Below are positions 37,201 to 50,636 of a stretch of 64,000 bases of DNA, in pieces. Under the pieces are notes generated by a model that did no database searches, had not been told where the DNA came from, and worked only from the letters and a program-made list of their open reading frames with translations. Within the stretch, counting starts at the first letter, position 1, and each line of letters begins with the position of its first letter. Where the stretch lies: assembly GCA_017562135.1 (NCBI GenBank), contig QEYB01001208.1, positions 682,001-746,000 on the forward strand, written 5' to 3'. The position numbers and the translations under genes were made by a program. Origin of the DNA: Dipylidium caninum. Taxonomy: Eukaryota > Platyhelminthes > Cestoda > Cyclophyllidea > Dipylidiidae.

Positions 37201-40200
37201 GACATTAGACGCTTGGTAATCCTGGCAGTTTTTCCCCGCCGCATGATCCCGTTGTTTCTTTAATTTTATCTTTTAACCACAATTATCTTTAATTTGCTAC
37301 GTTCTTAATATCGGATATTGCCTTTCAAGTAGTTTTTAGTTTTTTTGAGCGGCTTGTATTTGTCATGACACCCCATAGTACGTTGGCAATAGGCGCCTTT
37401 CGTTTCTTTCTTTTGTCTATCCTCTTGGTATGTCCCTTATGTGAAATTCACTGCTTATAATATGGGGCCACGTGTTGACCCGCGTCTCATGATCAACTTT
37501 TCTTCGGCCTCGAGAAGTGCATTTTCGTCTACTCATCCTAATTCTTATATTTTGCTTCTACCGTGTATCCGTGTAGGGTAAAATCACTCGCTCTCCTGGC
37601 TGATATATAAGCAAGCATCCATTTCAGTGACCTCAATTTGTGTGGATGTGATGTAGTTTCTCCTAGGTTTCTTTTAGTAGCGTACTGTTGACTTTCCGGC
37701 GCTTAAAATGTATTGTGTAAATGACTTGACCACCGGTCGCTCCATAAAAATAATCATTTATTTCTTTCTAGTTTTCAAAATCGTATCCCTTAAACCAGGC
37801 GATACTTTGGCATGATGAAACTTGACGCTGTCAAGACAGTTTTGCGTGCGTGTAATAGATTTCTTTCCCTATTTAATCCTACTCTAGTACTAACAATAAA
37901 ATTAACATGGTTGTATGTACATTCTAACTTTTTGTACTATAAGTCATAGGTTTAAACATTTTATAATTTGCCGTTCTTTCACTAAATTCCATCATTTATG
38001 GCCACAAGATCATTGTTGTTATTCGAGCTTTCTTTGTTTAAAATGCTATGAAATATATTATTTCTTCAGTTTCCTTACTGAGAAATTTTTGTTCTCTCAA
38101 CTTTTCATTTTTCGCTACTTGTTTTTACTTTCACTGGCTATGGCAAACGGGTTATTTTTTGCTTTGTATTAGAAAAGCATCGGTTAACCGCGTTTTTTTT
38201 ACACGAGTTTCTTGGTGTCCTCGCCTTTTTGTTTTATCCCACCTTGTTACTTGCCCTTACTAAAACATGTTGCCATTGGGTGTGAAGCTCCTTGAACAAT
38301 TTTCGTTTTCTGGCTCGTAACATTAGTTTATCCAAATGCCTACCGCTACATTGACACGAGTCGTGTTGTGATTTTCAGATTAGTTGACGCATGTGTGTCG
38401 CAGCCCTCGGCCTATCAGGACAATCCACTGTGCCAGACATGGGTGCATTATTGTTGCCTTTCATTGTGGAGACTACACGTCTGAAGTGTTCCACCGTCTC
38501 ACGATGAAAACTACTGTTAGCAAATCGAGCGTGCTCACCCAGTGCCGGTTCTTTGTAAAGCACTGCCTGGTCCTCCCATATCCTTCGCCGTCTGAGATGC
38601 CTTTGAAGGCGTTCCGTAGTTCCTGGATAAACTGTGAAACGTAATCAAGTCCCGAGGAATTCTGTGGACGCGTATATCTACTTTCTTTTATTGTTAGGAA
38701 ACTTCATCAGAAAAAACTAGAGGTAGCTGATGATTGGAATCACTTGGTTAAGTTGATTGCATTTTGACAAGTGCATCCCGTGCAAATATTGCAAGGGCAT
38801 TTTTCCTGGAACAACAGCAGTTATTAGGTCGTAAATTAGGAGTCAAATAACAATTGGAGGGTCTCAAGAGTGTGACTTTTTGGTGCCTTTACCAGTAACT
38901 CGATTTAATTTCGCACATGGCTCTGAACCGTTTCATTTCATAATCGTGTGCCGTGAAAATAACTTCTGTGGACTAATATGATCGCAGAGCATAGTAGTTG
39001 AGGTATGAGACACTTGATCGGCCTGCCATTACTTCCCAAGTGAATTCGATCTCAGATGTCATGTTTACCCACGACCTTGTCAATGCTTTTGACTTCGTGA
39101 CTCGAGGCGATGGCGTTTCACTGACCATCTGATAGCTTATAAATTCACCGACATACTCTGACGCTGAACCTCGTGTCCATGAAAACATCTAAATTAGTAC
39201 ATGTTAGATGCGCCTCGTAGTTCCTGTATTTTTTCGAACCCTTTTGTTCTAAGTGCTCCCCAATACTCGGTTGTGCCTTAACTATGGCAAGTTACCATAA
39301 ATCCAAGACCCCATGATTCTAATTTTCTTAGCCGATGCCGTTTATTTTGAGAATCAGGAAGTCGCTACTCCTTTTAAACGTCTTTTTTTCGCTCTCTCTA
39401 TTCAAATCAGACTCACTATCTTCCTTCTTTGTGCAAATAAAGCGCATTATATCTCGTACTAGGCAAAAATTGGATTTTAACATTACCGCGGCAGCAATTT
39501 GATTGTCACTCTACATCCATTGCCCCTTCTCTTCAATTTATCGGAATAAGTAAAAACTCAAGCATAAGCCTTCCCAATCTATTTTACCACCCCCGCAAGA
39601 TCTGAAATATAACCATAACGCAACCACTGCTCTTACAAATGGATAGCTTGACTTTACCTTGATGATTTAGTGCCATTAATTAGTCTTCTATCTCGGAGAC
39701 TCGAAATTATAACAGGAATGCCATTGATGGGTCCGTGTGTTATTACATGCTGCCTATTTTCCACCTGTTGATGCAAAATTGGTCACCTCGCCTTCGACTT
39801 GGGCAATTTAATCCCCTCTCTCCTTGTAGTTCTCTCCAAACCCGGTTCCGGTCCATGCCAATTGACTGCACTTTTCTCATATTCCACGTCAGTCCAACTT
39901 CAGATCTTTTCTACTCGCGTTGATGCCATCTGCAAACCTGACTGATGTTACTATATCCTCTCGCTACCAGACAACATCTCACGCTCCCCGCGGTTATTTT
40001 ATAGATAATTGATAATTACTGTACATACGTACCTCTGTGATTGTGATTCAACACCACGCACCATAAATCTACTGATCTTATTTCTGGTGCTTCTATCTCG
40101 GTGCCTGCATTACAATCCGGGGGACTTCTTCATGCCGTTGAAAGTCAACAAAGTACCGCGCTTACGGCCACTTACCCGACGGTTAATGCCATCGATACTA

Positions 40201-40790
40201 GTCTGTTCGCCCCTCCAAGCAGTCGAAGTAAAGGCAGTTGGGTAATGCGTATCCCAAGCGATAGCGAGAGGCTGTTGCAATCGTTTATTTTACCTCGGCC
40301 ATATTTAATAGATACGAAGTTAAGAATCATGGTTGCGATCGACGTTTCCGGGTCAATTTATTACCCGAAGCTCTTACCATTTCCGATATTGCCAATTAAT
40401 GAAGCATTCAGCCGTCGTTAGACAGACACCCTCTTGTCCTAGCACTCTGAAAGCTGTTTACGGCACCTTAATCTTACCCGACCCGCTTATAAATTTGAAA
40501 AGAGAGGCCGAATGGGCCTCAAATACAAAAATACGACATGCAATATTGACCCAACACTAGGCATACCGATAAAAAAAATTCACTGCAAGGTAAAGGCGTT
40601 TTGATGATCGGCACAACCTGTTGGCTTGTTTAACGATTGAAATAACTAGAAGTAGGTGACGGTTGTCTTGCCTTCCTCGGATACTACTGGGTTAACGACG
40701 CGGAAATCGTAAGCGGTAAACGAACATTTATCTAATAAAATGTACATGGAGATAGTATATACAGATGGTAATTCCAACGAGAGGAATGGA
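34251..40790. other. Gene-free, AT-richer stretch
   Basis: No exon is supported in about 6.5 kb. The stretch lies 3' of BRF1. A TATATATA run is present near 36968. The frames between 36987 and 38263 are composed of hydrophobic, pyrimidine-rich codons, as expected of random AT-rich sequence. No repeat shared with the rest of the window was noticed. Confidence 0.4.
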
Positions 40791-43700
40791 TTACCATAGA
40801 TCGTCGCCCTCGTGCCAATCAACCTCCTCATCGTCTTCCAATTCCTCCAATTCCTCTGCCTCAAATGGACTTTCATCCTCCTGAGCCTGTTCGAAAATAC
40901 CCTGCATCAATGCCGGCGAAGAGACTGTAGCGGGAGGATGGTCCAAGTATGCGATTGGAGACTTAATGGTCTTCTCAAGCAGCCGGTGGGAGGACGAGGG
41001 GATGCTGGAGAGACGGGCAAATCGTCCGCCATTTGGGAGTCTTCCACTAACGAGGGGGAGGGTTGGCCGACGGAGGCAGTCGGCGACCTAGTCTTCTCAC
41101 CCACAATGGCTTCCAGCGCCTCGTAATTTATCTTCTTCGAGATGGGACGCAACTGGCTCTCTTCTTCCTCGTCCATAACGTCCAGCTTGCTAGATGAGTG
41201 CCATGGCATTCGGCGTTGGCGTTGATAAATCTTACGTGAGCAACGGCGCGGCTGTGGTAAAAGTAATCAAGTCTTCTTTTAACAAAAGTAGTCGATTAGC
41301 AAGAATATCAGCATATAAATCAGTTCAAAAGTCCCAGTAGAGAGTAATACAACATTTTGTAACGATTAAAAGACCAGGAGGAATGAAAAAAAGAAAACTT
41401 GGTCGGTGGAGCTGACTTCACCAATGTTGTTGGGGGAGAGTGGAAAATTAAGCAGCTCGAAAGTAAAAAAGTTCCTGCAGTGTTAACCCAACGTTAGTGC
41501 CAAGTTTAGGCAAATATTATATCTTTTAGATGTGAAAGCCTGATGTGGCCATGCTGGATCCTGTTTGCGGTGAGGAGTTCGATTATGAGGTACACATACT
41601 CGAAATTCGTCAAAGTTAACTGAAATAGGCACAAAATAAATCGAAAACTTTGGCAGTGATATAAAATTTAGAATTACGCGCTTGGGGTGTTTGGCCACTT
41701 CCGCTTTAATCCGTTGTCTTTCAGCCTTCTTGCCTGAAATGGAATAAAATTCCGCATAGATCGGATATAAAAGGCGAGACTACTTTAGGGGTGAGGCGAT
41801 CAGTCATTAGATTGCTATTGCAGTGGGGGCGTCACCCACCGTGGAATAAAAAATGACCTACGTCTTTGTTCCTCCAAGAAAGGCGCGTTTTCACGAAACC
41901 ACAGTGTTGCCTTCACCATAACCTCCCGAGGTGTTAAGAAGTACTCCTACAAAATACAAGATATTCGATAAAAGTTGGGGAATGAAACGGACAATACAAG
42001 CCACAACAAGACTGAAAGTAAATGTAGTTTCGGAAAAATTCGCAAAAGTTGTCCTGATGAACGAATAGCAACAAACTGAAATCAGAGTCAGGAGTTGATT
42101 CAATTCAATAAATGATGCTCACGCGTTTAGACTGATAGAAACAAGTCTTGTCAATCTAACTCTAGAAAGGGAGCTAATCTTTCCAGAAGGAGTCACATCG
42201 GTTCACGCAATCAAGGGAATGAAAAATAATATATGTGCTCAGAATATTAACTATAGCATCCTAAATGTTTTTTTTAAATATCTATGTGGTATTTTGTCAT
42301 ATCCCAATGGTTGGAATACACTAATAAAAAAACAAAGAGAAATGTTTCTGATAAATAAAATCCCTATTCGTTGTTAAATGGTTCATGACTTGGCACACGG
42401 GAGGACGAACGTGACGTATTTTTTGATAATATGAGGGTTAAGAATAAATCCACTGCCGACCTATAAGTGCTTAACAAAATCGTTGATTTGCATTCAGTAA
42501 TGATTGAAAAAAAAACATTTAATTTACCCGAATTTAGCTCCTCTTCATCAATGTCACTGAGATCAATGCTGTAACCTCCTATAATTAGACAATAGTAATT
42601 ACACCAGTATCCCACCGCAGGTTTCGTGTTTCAATGAAGAAATTGTGTTCACCTTTTATCTCGTTGCTTTCCGCGACATTATCTTAAAGAAGACATAAAA
42701 CTGATTAAAGGATATCGAGAAAATGATGCCTGCAGTAACTTGAAATACAAAAGTAATGTCAGGAAATTTCGATATACTCTTATTTTCGTTACGCAACGAC
42801 AGTTTAAGTCATGAAAACAGTTAATAACTCCTTTGTCAAATTGGTAAGAGTCCAATGCTGACCTGGAATAATACGCATAAAGTCAACCAGGGGAATATCT
42901 CGAAGACAACTTGCAACGAATATAAAGAATGAGTGGCTTAAGACGAGTCACACAGTCTAATGTTCAAGTGAAAGGCGGGAAACTAGTTTCTAACACACGA
43001 GATAAATTTGCGCCTCTTAGTGAGAACTTAAGGGTAAGTCGTTCAATCCACAAAATCTTTTGCTTGGATCATCATAATCGCATTGTTTTTAATTGACGAT
43101 TTGAACAAGTACTCATACTTTGTACCTTTAAAACGCTGTTAAAATGAGGATGACAGAAAAATTTTGAGTTCATTAGTAGGATTCAAAAGGAAGAATGATT
43201 ATTTAAACGGAAGAGTAAAAAGGTACAAAGAAAAGCAGATGCTAAGGACAAAAAGGTCAGGGGAAAATTATTAACTTACTACTCGTTTCATTTGAGGTCT
43301 GTGCAGATTCGAAAGGAGTGAGGAAATGTGGAAGCTTGCAGGAGTCTGAAGATTAAAATGGTCAAGTTGATTTACCTTTCCTGAGTAAATAACATATATA
43401 AACCTGTGAGGGATATTAGAGAAGTAAAATAACGCTGGTTGTACCATCAGTTAGAGCGGATAGCGAGGGTTGGGAAGGTGAAGCGACGGAATGCTTAGCA
43501 TCGATGTCGGCAGCTGCGTCACGTGCGTCTCGCCACTGCTGAGTGGTGCGTACCAGTTCACACAGCTTGTTCCCCGAATGAGCGGTGATGAGCTCAAGGT
43601 CTTCAACGCATGAATCCAGGATCTCGGGATCCACCACCCCGTCAAGAACGTCACGCAACACCTGTCGCGAGGATCGCTGTCTTTTCGCCTCTTGAAGCTT

Positions 43701-46261
43701 TGGTGACGAAGATGTTTCCGTTATTCCCATTTGCATATCGCCTACATCGACCGCTTCCGCTTCAGCTTCGCCTTCGTCTTTTTCATCTAGTCCTTTAGAT
43801 TTTTGTGTTATTGGGCTATCCAATTCTACTAGATGCTTAAGACCCTTCGAGTTAACCAGATCTGGCAGAGCAAAAGAGAAATAATTGGAGGTCAACTTAG
43901 CAGTTGAAAATAAATAAAAAAACAATGTAACACCATCTAACAGAGTCAAAAGCTCAAAATGAACCAGTTTCGTTAAAGGATTCAAAAAGAGAATTGGGCA
44001 CTAAAGGCAACAAGATGGAAAAAGGTCCCTGGTAAACTAACACGTAAAACTTAGCTAATTTATACAGTAATGCCTGAAATGAAAGGATATTTTACGCCTA
44101 TTTGCTAAATTTTACGCAAAATGGAGGCATTTGCGTTACTAAAATGGTTAAATCATTGTGAAAATCTAAGAAGTAGCAATGAGTAATAGTTGCGATATTT
44201 CCATCCATAAGGCCTACTAAAATCAACAAAATCGAGAGAATGGCCTCTAATGACCTTTTCTTGTGGTAAAAAAAGAATCTGGTGTTTACAAAAATACTAA
44301 TAAAATATTAGGCCGGTTGTTCCTTCGCTTAAGTCTAGGGAATTAGAGATAAACACGACAATACCGTTGTAAGAAAGCTCCAAAATATGGCAAATTCCTG
44401 ATAGCAAATCATTTGTCACAAACAATTTCTGTAAAAATAACACAGAAGCCATGTGTGTATTCACTCATGTTGACTAAAGGATTCTAACTATTAAATAAAG
44501 TATAAGATGTGGAAAAGTGGTTTGAACATACATATCCGCAAAAGTTAACGGAAAGACTGGCCAATAATTTGCAGGTTATATGAACTAAACTATCACAAAA
44601 TAATAATATACTTCCGAAAAACGCAATAATGGTTATAAGAGGCACCTCGAAAATCAGCAGATAATAAAGGTACTCAAAATAAAACCCGAATTTTTGCAGT
44701 CATTAATTGACAAAGATTAATCTGCGACATACCAGGATCATTCGAAGTAAGCCCTAACTTTCGTTTGTTGGCGAGTTCATTAAGTTCCTGGTCGATACGA
44801 CGACCAAGCTCTTTAATTTCAGCCGAAACCTGTTCCATATCAAGATCCTTAAGATCCTTAAGTAATGAAAATCTGATTACATATATTGCTAAAGATTATA
44901 CCTAGAGAATTATTTAAACTTACGAATCTGCGTTTTTGCGCTGGCTGTCCAAAGCATGGGGGATCTTGTTCTTCATCATAATCGACAGTAAAGAAAGCAT
45001 CGATACTTAGTGCAGAACTCGGAGTCTTACTAAATTCGATCAATCGTTTTCGTGCAGTCATTTGGCTTATGCGAGCTACAAAAAAGTGCATTGGGGTAAA
45101 ATATTACAATCGGACAATTTAGATTTCGGTAGTGTTATAATACACACCAACTTTAGCAACATCTTCCTCTGTTCTGTTGAACTCATGAATCCTTGCAGCA
45201 ACAAGAAGTGATGCAGCTGCAAGACCACTGGGGCGTCTGCCAGTACTAATCCAGTCCTTTTTCATACGTTGCAACAAACGCATTGCAGTTGTGGCCACAA
45301 TAGTAGTCTTATCTTCGAAGTCCAACTGGCTCGCGAAACGCTCCACAAACAAGCAAGGGTCTGAAGGGTTGATATTTAATCAGCGTGCTTCGAAACTATG
45401 CAGTATAAACTGTGCCAGAAGATACTTACCAACTTCAGGAAGGGAAAGATTAAGGCGTCGCTTCAGGTCAATGTACGTGCGTCCCACATGGTAAACATTG
45501 ATGGCTACCGCATCACTGAGGTCGAGAAGCATTAAGTTGACTCTAAGCTGTCGAGCTGCAACGTAGATACAGGCAGCAGCCAACTGCAAAGAACTTCGGC
45601 CACGAGTAAATCCACGAAAAAGAGCACTCTGATAATATCTGAAAGCAGAGACGGCAACATCGGCGCCTAGTCGAAGCTGCCCACAAATAGTCTCTATGCG
45701 TTTACGGGCTGAAATTTGAGATAGATTTATAATTAATATCAGGATTCACTCAATTATTAATATTTGTACATATATATCAGATTCAGTACCTTTTTGTTCT
45801 GTAATGTAGCGCGACTCTCTGAAACCTGGCATTTGGCCTACACATAGGTAGAACACGTAATGCAATGAGAGTTTACGTCACTGATAATTACAGTCATGAA
45901 TCTTCAAAAGCCGAAATGAAGGCTTACGAAAAAAAATAAAGTTAATTCCAGAAAAATATGGCACTTCACATTGCCTAAGGCAATACACCAATAAACCACT
46001 TCTGAAGTACGAAATGGTAATTAAAATAAGACCCAAGTCAAAATGAGGAATTCAAGCCCAGACAAAAACTTAAGAATCGAACGCACTTTCAGAAGAAACA
46101 AAATTGCCAAGGGCCGTGACCGTCCCGCTAGGATTTTCGACATATTCTACGGATGATGTAACGGCATTTTCACTAGCTACTGCTCCGCATTCAACGCATA
46201 CCATATCGCCCCGTGCAGGGTCTTCATCAAAGTTAGTGCCATTGCACTGAGAGCACTGCAT
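40791..46261 (-). CDS. BRF1: TFIIIB 90 kDa subunit BRF1
   Basis: Twelve exons from high to low: 46087-46261, 45790-45825 (36 nt), 45430-45708, 45148-45360, 44924-45075, 44733-44856, 43445-43861, 42528-42578, 41862-41946, 41678-41733, 41015-41251 and 40791-40970. The product is about 668 residues (human 677). It starts with a TFIIB-type zinc ribbon (C-x2-C-x15-C-x2-C, about residues 2-25). Two cyclin folds follow (ARKRIETICGQL to LPEVG; then DPCLFVERFA to ARKRLIEF). Next come a coiled region, the BRF1 homology motif IDLSDIDEEEL, the TBP-contact helix (KATLWFRENAPFLEEQR), SKKINYEAL and an acidic C-terminus ending DDLW. BRF1 bridges TFIIIC, TBP and RNA polymerase III at tRNA and 5S genes. All phases agree except between 42528 and 41946, where the frame is off by one base: a missed microexon or a sequence error. 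The 44-nt intron 40971-41014 is inferred from the frame change. Confidence 0.93.
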
Positions 46262-47749
46262 GAATATTAAGGCCCGGAACGTACGAACAGCGCCCCAGTT
46301 TTCCTGTTAGGATGGCTTGCTTAAAGCACATAAAAAGCAACTCGAAATGAATTTAGAGTTGCTCATAATTTTTTGATAATAGAAAGACTTCTTTATTTCA
46401 TGAAATGTAAATTTAATTCTTTAGCGGCGCAGTTTGACCAATTTGTATGAGTGTTTCCACGATACCGGAAAAAAATCTTGCGCTCCACACCGTGTTGCAA
46501 GGCTGTTTTTATATCTTCATTTAATGCCATATTTGACTTTTTGGATGGAGTTTAACCTTGAGGTCTTGATCTGCTTTGCCTTTATACCAACTTCATACCT
46601 GGACTGTGTGCGGCCTCTCAGTCTCTTAATTTACGAAAATAACAGGTAATTCGTTGTTAAATTAAATTTGTATTGGTGATGTAATGATACGATATGCTGC
46701 AATTCCGTGATCTAAATAAGGTTGCTCCGGAGAACACAACCTTGAAAACCGGTTGAGCTATGAATACACCAAACAGCCCGGCTCAAAATTCGCCTTTGGA
46801 AGCTGTATAAAATATAGTATTATATCAGACATAAACGATGTTTTAATTCTGCTGTAGGTAATGTTGTCCTCGTAATCTATTTGGTGGCACGTCAGGTTAA
46901 TTGCCTGTACCCCAGACCATTTTTGTTTCGCATTCCTCTTTTTTTCCTAGTTTATTTTTTTATTTTCAACCGACAGTTTTCCGGTCATCATATAGATAGG
47001 AATTTAAAACATATACAAAACTCTAAAATGATAAAAGTCCAAGCACAATCCTTACAATTAAACTGACTCCTGTGTTCAATTTGCGCCGAACTACGTTGAC
47101 TGTATGTACCGGAACTTAATTTTGTGCACTTCCGACTTCCGAAGGTGTCTTACGTGAATTTACATTTCCGGTACACCTTACAACCCAGAATACCCCCTAG
47201 ATATCAAGTGGTAGCCTGAGCCTTCATTTGATGTCAACCAAAGACGCTTCTGAGGCGATTGCAAACAGTTACACCATCTAACTTTTGACTGATGTTAACG
47301 TCTGGTGGTCCACCCTAAGATGATCTCGACTTGTTGCTGCACGATATTTTGCTGACGAGTATGGCGTATTAAGGGAAATATTTGGTGAGTAATTAAATGA
47401 CTCCGTAGAACAAAACATCCGGAAGGGGTGTACACCAGGACCCCCATTTGAAGTCTCTGACTCAAGGAGGACACCGCGAAAGCTTTAATGAGAATTGTTC
47501 TTTAATTAGTTAAGTCTGTAACCGTGGCCCGCTAGACAGGACCATTATATTGTTTATTTTACTAACACCTACCATCCCTCGCCTGATGCATAAACACACA
47601 ACGATTCAACGCGAAAGTCCAAATGAACAGTTATAAAGAGCCTTCCACTTTGCTGTTTTAAAATAGTGAGATAAGAGGGGTGGCAAATAGTCAATAAAAT
47701 ATGTATTTCAAAAAAATTGTACAAATAGATAAAATCCAGACAGTATTGG
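46262..47749. other. Intergenic region between BRF1 and SLC25A19
   Basis: The BRF1 promoter lies at the left edge and the SLC25A19 3' UTR at the right. A - strand AATAAA at 47553-47558, about 190 bases past the SLC25A19 stop, is a plausible polyadenylation signal. No exon is supported. Confidence 0.45.
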
Positions 47750-50117
47750 CTACTCGGTAGGTCTGGACAAGGCTGCCCTAGTGTTTCTTCTTGAGAGGAG
47801 GTTGCAGATCTTTTCGTAGGCAGCGAATCGACAGCCCATTGACAAGCAGGCCTTAAGGATAGATGGTTGAAGGCCTTTGAAAAGACCCCCCAACCCTTCA
47901 TTGTGCCAAGTTTTTACGATGCAGTCCCGTAAGCCTCGCGCAACCAGCGGTCGTCCGAAGTAGCTTCGTGCTACTTCAAAACCCTATCAAACGGGATTTT
48001 CCTTTTTTCAAGGTGTTAAAGTATCGTCCGGACCTTCCCCCGGAATTACGTTTAAGTAGCTCATGCCTCAAAAAAGCTATTGAACTCGTCATAACCCATG
48101 CGCAATCCCATCCACTTTAAAAAACCCAATGAAGAAAGATTGCGCGCAGAAAATCGGTAAAACAAGCGGAAAGCGCTAAGACGCCCCTAAATATAGCTAC
48201 TCGAGAAAAGGAAATAATGAAGCCGTATACTCCGTAAGACATGTAAGCATTCTTACTTTTTATACCTTTTTGATGCACTAAACGTTTAAGACCAGGGTTT
48301 TGTAGGCATATTCACGCCACATGCCAATAACCAGCGTTTAACCTTGTCATCGGAAAGTGTCGAAATTATTGTATATATTCGGTTTTTGGACAAGTAAGCA
48401 TTCAGAAAGTCCTTGATTAGATACTTCAAATCAAAACACTTAAGTTGATTTTTTTACGGATTTTCAACAACAGTGAAGTTTTCGTGTCTGATAAACTACT
48501 TTAATGCAACCAACAGCGCAAGTATTTATTTGATTGTCGTAGTAGTATTGGATAATAGAGCATGGGGCAATGGACATCTGCTTACTTGAACCTGCAGACG
48601 CTTTTTAGCAACATCCATAGGGTAGACCATGCATTTCGAGACTGTTCCCGCAAAAGCACCGGCAAATGCACTCTGAATAAGGCCTAAAATAAACGCCAAT
48701 CCAGGCAACTTATTGCCTCACACTTATCTAATAACAAAAGCATCGTGAAAATACAAACATGCTAAACGCCCATGGAGACATACCTCACATTTGGAGAAAA
48801 AGAATTATCCACTTCCTAGTAATGAAGTTAGTAAAGTCAGAGACAGCGAACATGAGGCACGGTGGCGTGTGCACTAATTGGCACAATTGAAAAATGAATT
48901 TATGAGATTTTCAGCCTGATAACTATAGATGGTGAACCGATTAACAATACTCGCATGGCACACCCTTAAAAAGTTAAAGAGGGATACCAAATAAAAGGAA
49001 AGAGTATTGACTAAAGAATCGGGGCATTGTTATCTTTACTTGTTTCATTTTTGTGAGGCTAATTAGAGGGTTTTACATGTGATTTGTTGTGGTGCCTTAT
49101 TAATCTTGTCCGATGGCAGAACTACGTAAGATGCGGATAAGGACTTTTGTTGGATTGTTAACGTAATATAAAACAAAGGAAAATTTGGCAGTAGCAGAGG
49201 TTTTTCCATTACTATTAAATACTAAATTACATAAAAATACGTCACAAAAATAGCCAATTATAAAACATAGTCCAGCGAATAAAGTGTCGTACAAAACGTG
49301 CACCAACTGCCGAGTCGAGCGTGACTTACTGGTATTAGTAGGATCGACGGAAGGACGCCCTAGAACACCAGTTTCCCAAAGACCAATAAGGTGAATTGTG
49401 AATTTATAAATAGAAAAGTTAAGACCACTCTGAGGAGCAGTTAAAAGGAGGGACGGACTAAGACCACGGAAGAAGCCGCGAAAGCCTTCCTCAATTGTGA
49501 TGCGCGACACAGCCTGGCGTAGATTACTAAAAAGGAATAGTGAAAATACCGTGGAATATAATTCGATTCAATTGCAGTTTTTTGGACTAACTTGTAGGTA
49601 CGCGGTTCTCCTTGAGCGATGAATCTAGTTTTTAAAACATCTAGTGGTTGCGTACATGTAGCTGAGGTCATTCCGGCAAGGCAGCCGCAGGTGAAGTTAA
49701 CAGTAGAGGCAACCCCTTGATGTTTTTCAGTATTCCCTTTCTCTTCTGGTATTATATAGGCGAACCATTTTGTATACAGTTCAAATGAAGTAAACTGGAT
49801 TCCAGCGTATGAAATGGCAAGAATTTGGGAAGAAAAGTGTCCCTTCCAAAATGCAGCAAGCCCTTCCTCTCTAGCGATGCATCGAATTGCTTGAAAGACA
49901 CTGCGGTATTTAGAAGAGGCTTTTATTACCGAGATAGGCTCTACTTGTAACTATATTATAATTGCTTTAACATACGTTAGCAAAGTACCTGAAACCTGAC
50001 TTTAACTACATCAAGCGGTTGAACACATGCACGACCGATAAAACCGCTGATACAACCGGCAACGACAAAGTCAGAGTTGGATAAATTCCGATACCTTGAC
50101 TTGTCAAATCCAACCAT
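47750..50117 (-). CDS. SLC25A19: Mitochondrial thiamine pyrophosphate carrier (SLC25A19)
   Basis: Five exons from high to low: 49989-50117, 49592-49950, 49330-49526, 48586-48683 and 47750-47983. All phases agree and give 338 residues (human 320). The start at 50117 opens MVGFDKS, like the human MVGYDPK. Three mitochondrial-carrier repeats are present, each with its P-x-[DE]-x-x-[KR] signature: PLDVVK, PLDVLK and PMDVAK. The stretch TRFIAQGEPRTY is specific to the SLC25A19 group (human TRFAAQGEPKVY). Repeat ends show the usual aromatic/Gly motifs (AAFWKGH, GFFRGLSPS, GLFKGLQPS). The protein imports thiamine pyrophosphate across the mitochondrial inner membrane. The first intron is 38 nt and the second 65 nt. 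The last 20 or so residues after YEKICNLL are a short basic tail. Confidence 0.93.
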
Positions 50118-50636
50118 TTTCAGTAAACACTAAAGCATGGTACGAAAAAGCAACTCAGTTTGCACACTCAATCAAAATTACTGTTGGATTTCTGCGATTT
50201 TATTGGTCCATCAATAATCAATCACAGCTTATGATCCTTCAATCGTGTATATAACTGATCAATCTTGAGGCATTGCCTAACATCCAAAGTGCTCTCTCAT
50301 GCGTATTGTAAATGTTTTTTGTAGTTGTGGCCATCATACATCGAATATGCCGTGTTAAAAAGATCATTTGGAGCCGTTATATCATGACTCAACAATTACC
50401 GTGTAAGGTCTATTTTATTGAGCTTGATTTTCTACTTAGAATGTAAAGAATAGCATGGCAAAGGGTACTGTACAGTTTGCGTACAAATGGATATAAGTGC
50501 AATTACTATCAAAATCTCAACAGCGGTGATCAAATGTGTAATGAGGATAAAAGCGATCCGATAATTGATAAGATAATGCAGTAAATAGATCAACTTCAAG
50601 GTCTTATTGAGTGCAAAATGAACTTATAACAATATC
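50118..50636. other. Intergenic region upstream of SLC25A19
   Basis: About 520 AT-rich bases lie between the SLC25A19 start and copy B of the dispersed repeat. The promoter should be here. No exon is seen. Confidence 0.4.

Noticed and set aside
40646..40735. - strand reading ending in NPVVSEEGKTTVTYF as a last BRF1 exon
   Set aside because: It looks coding, but the preceding BRF1 exon reads to a natural stop (DDLW then TAA) and its only donor has the wrong phase to join this segment.
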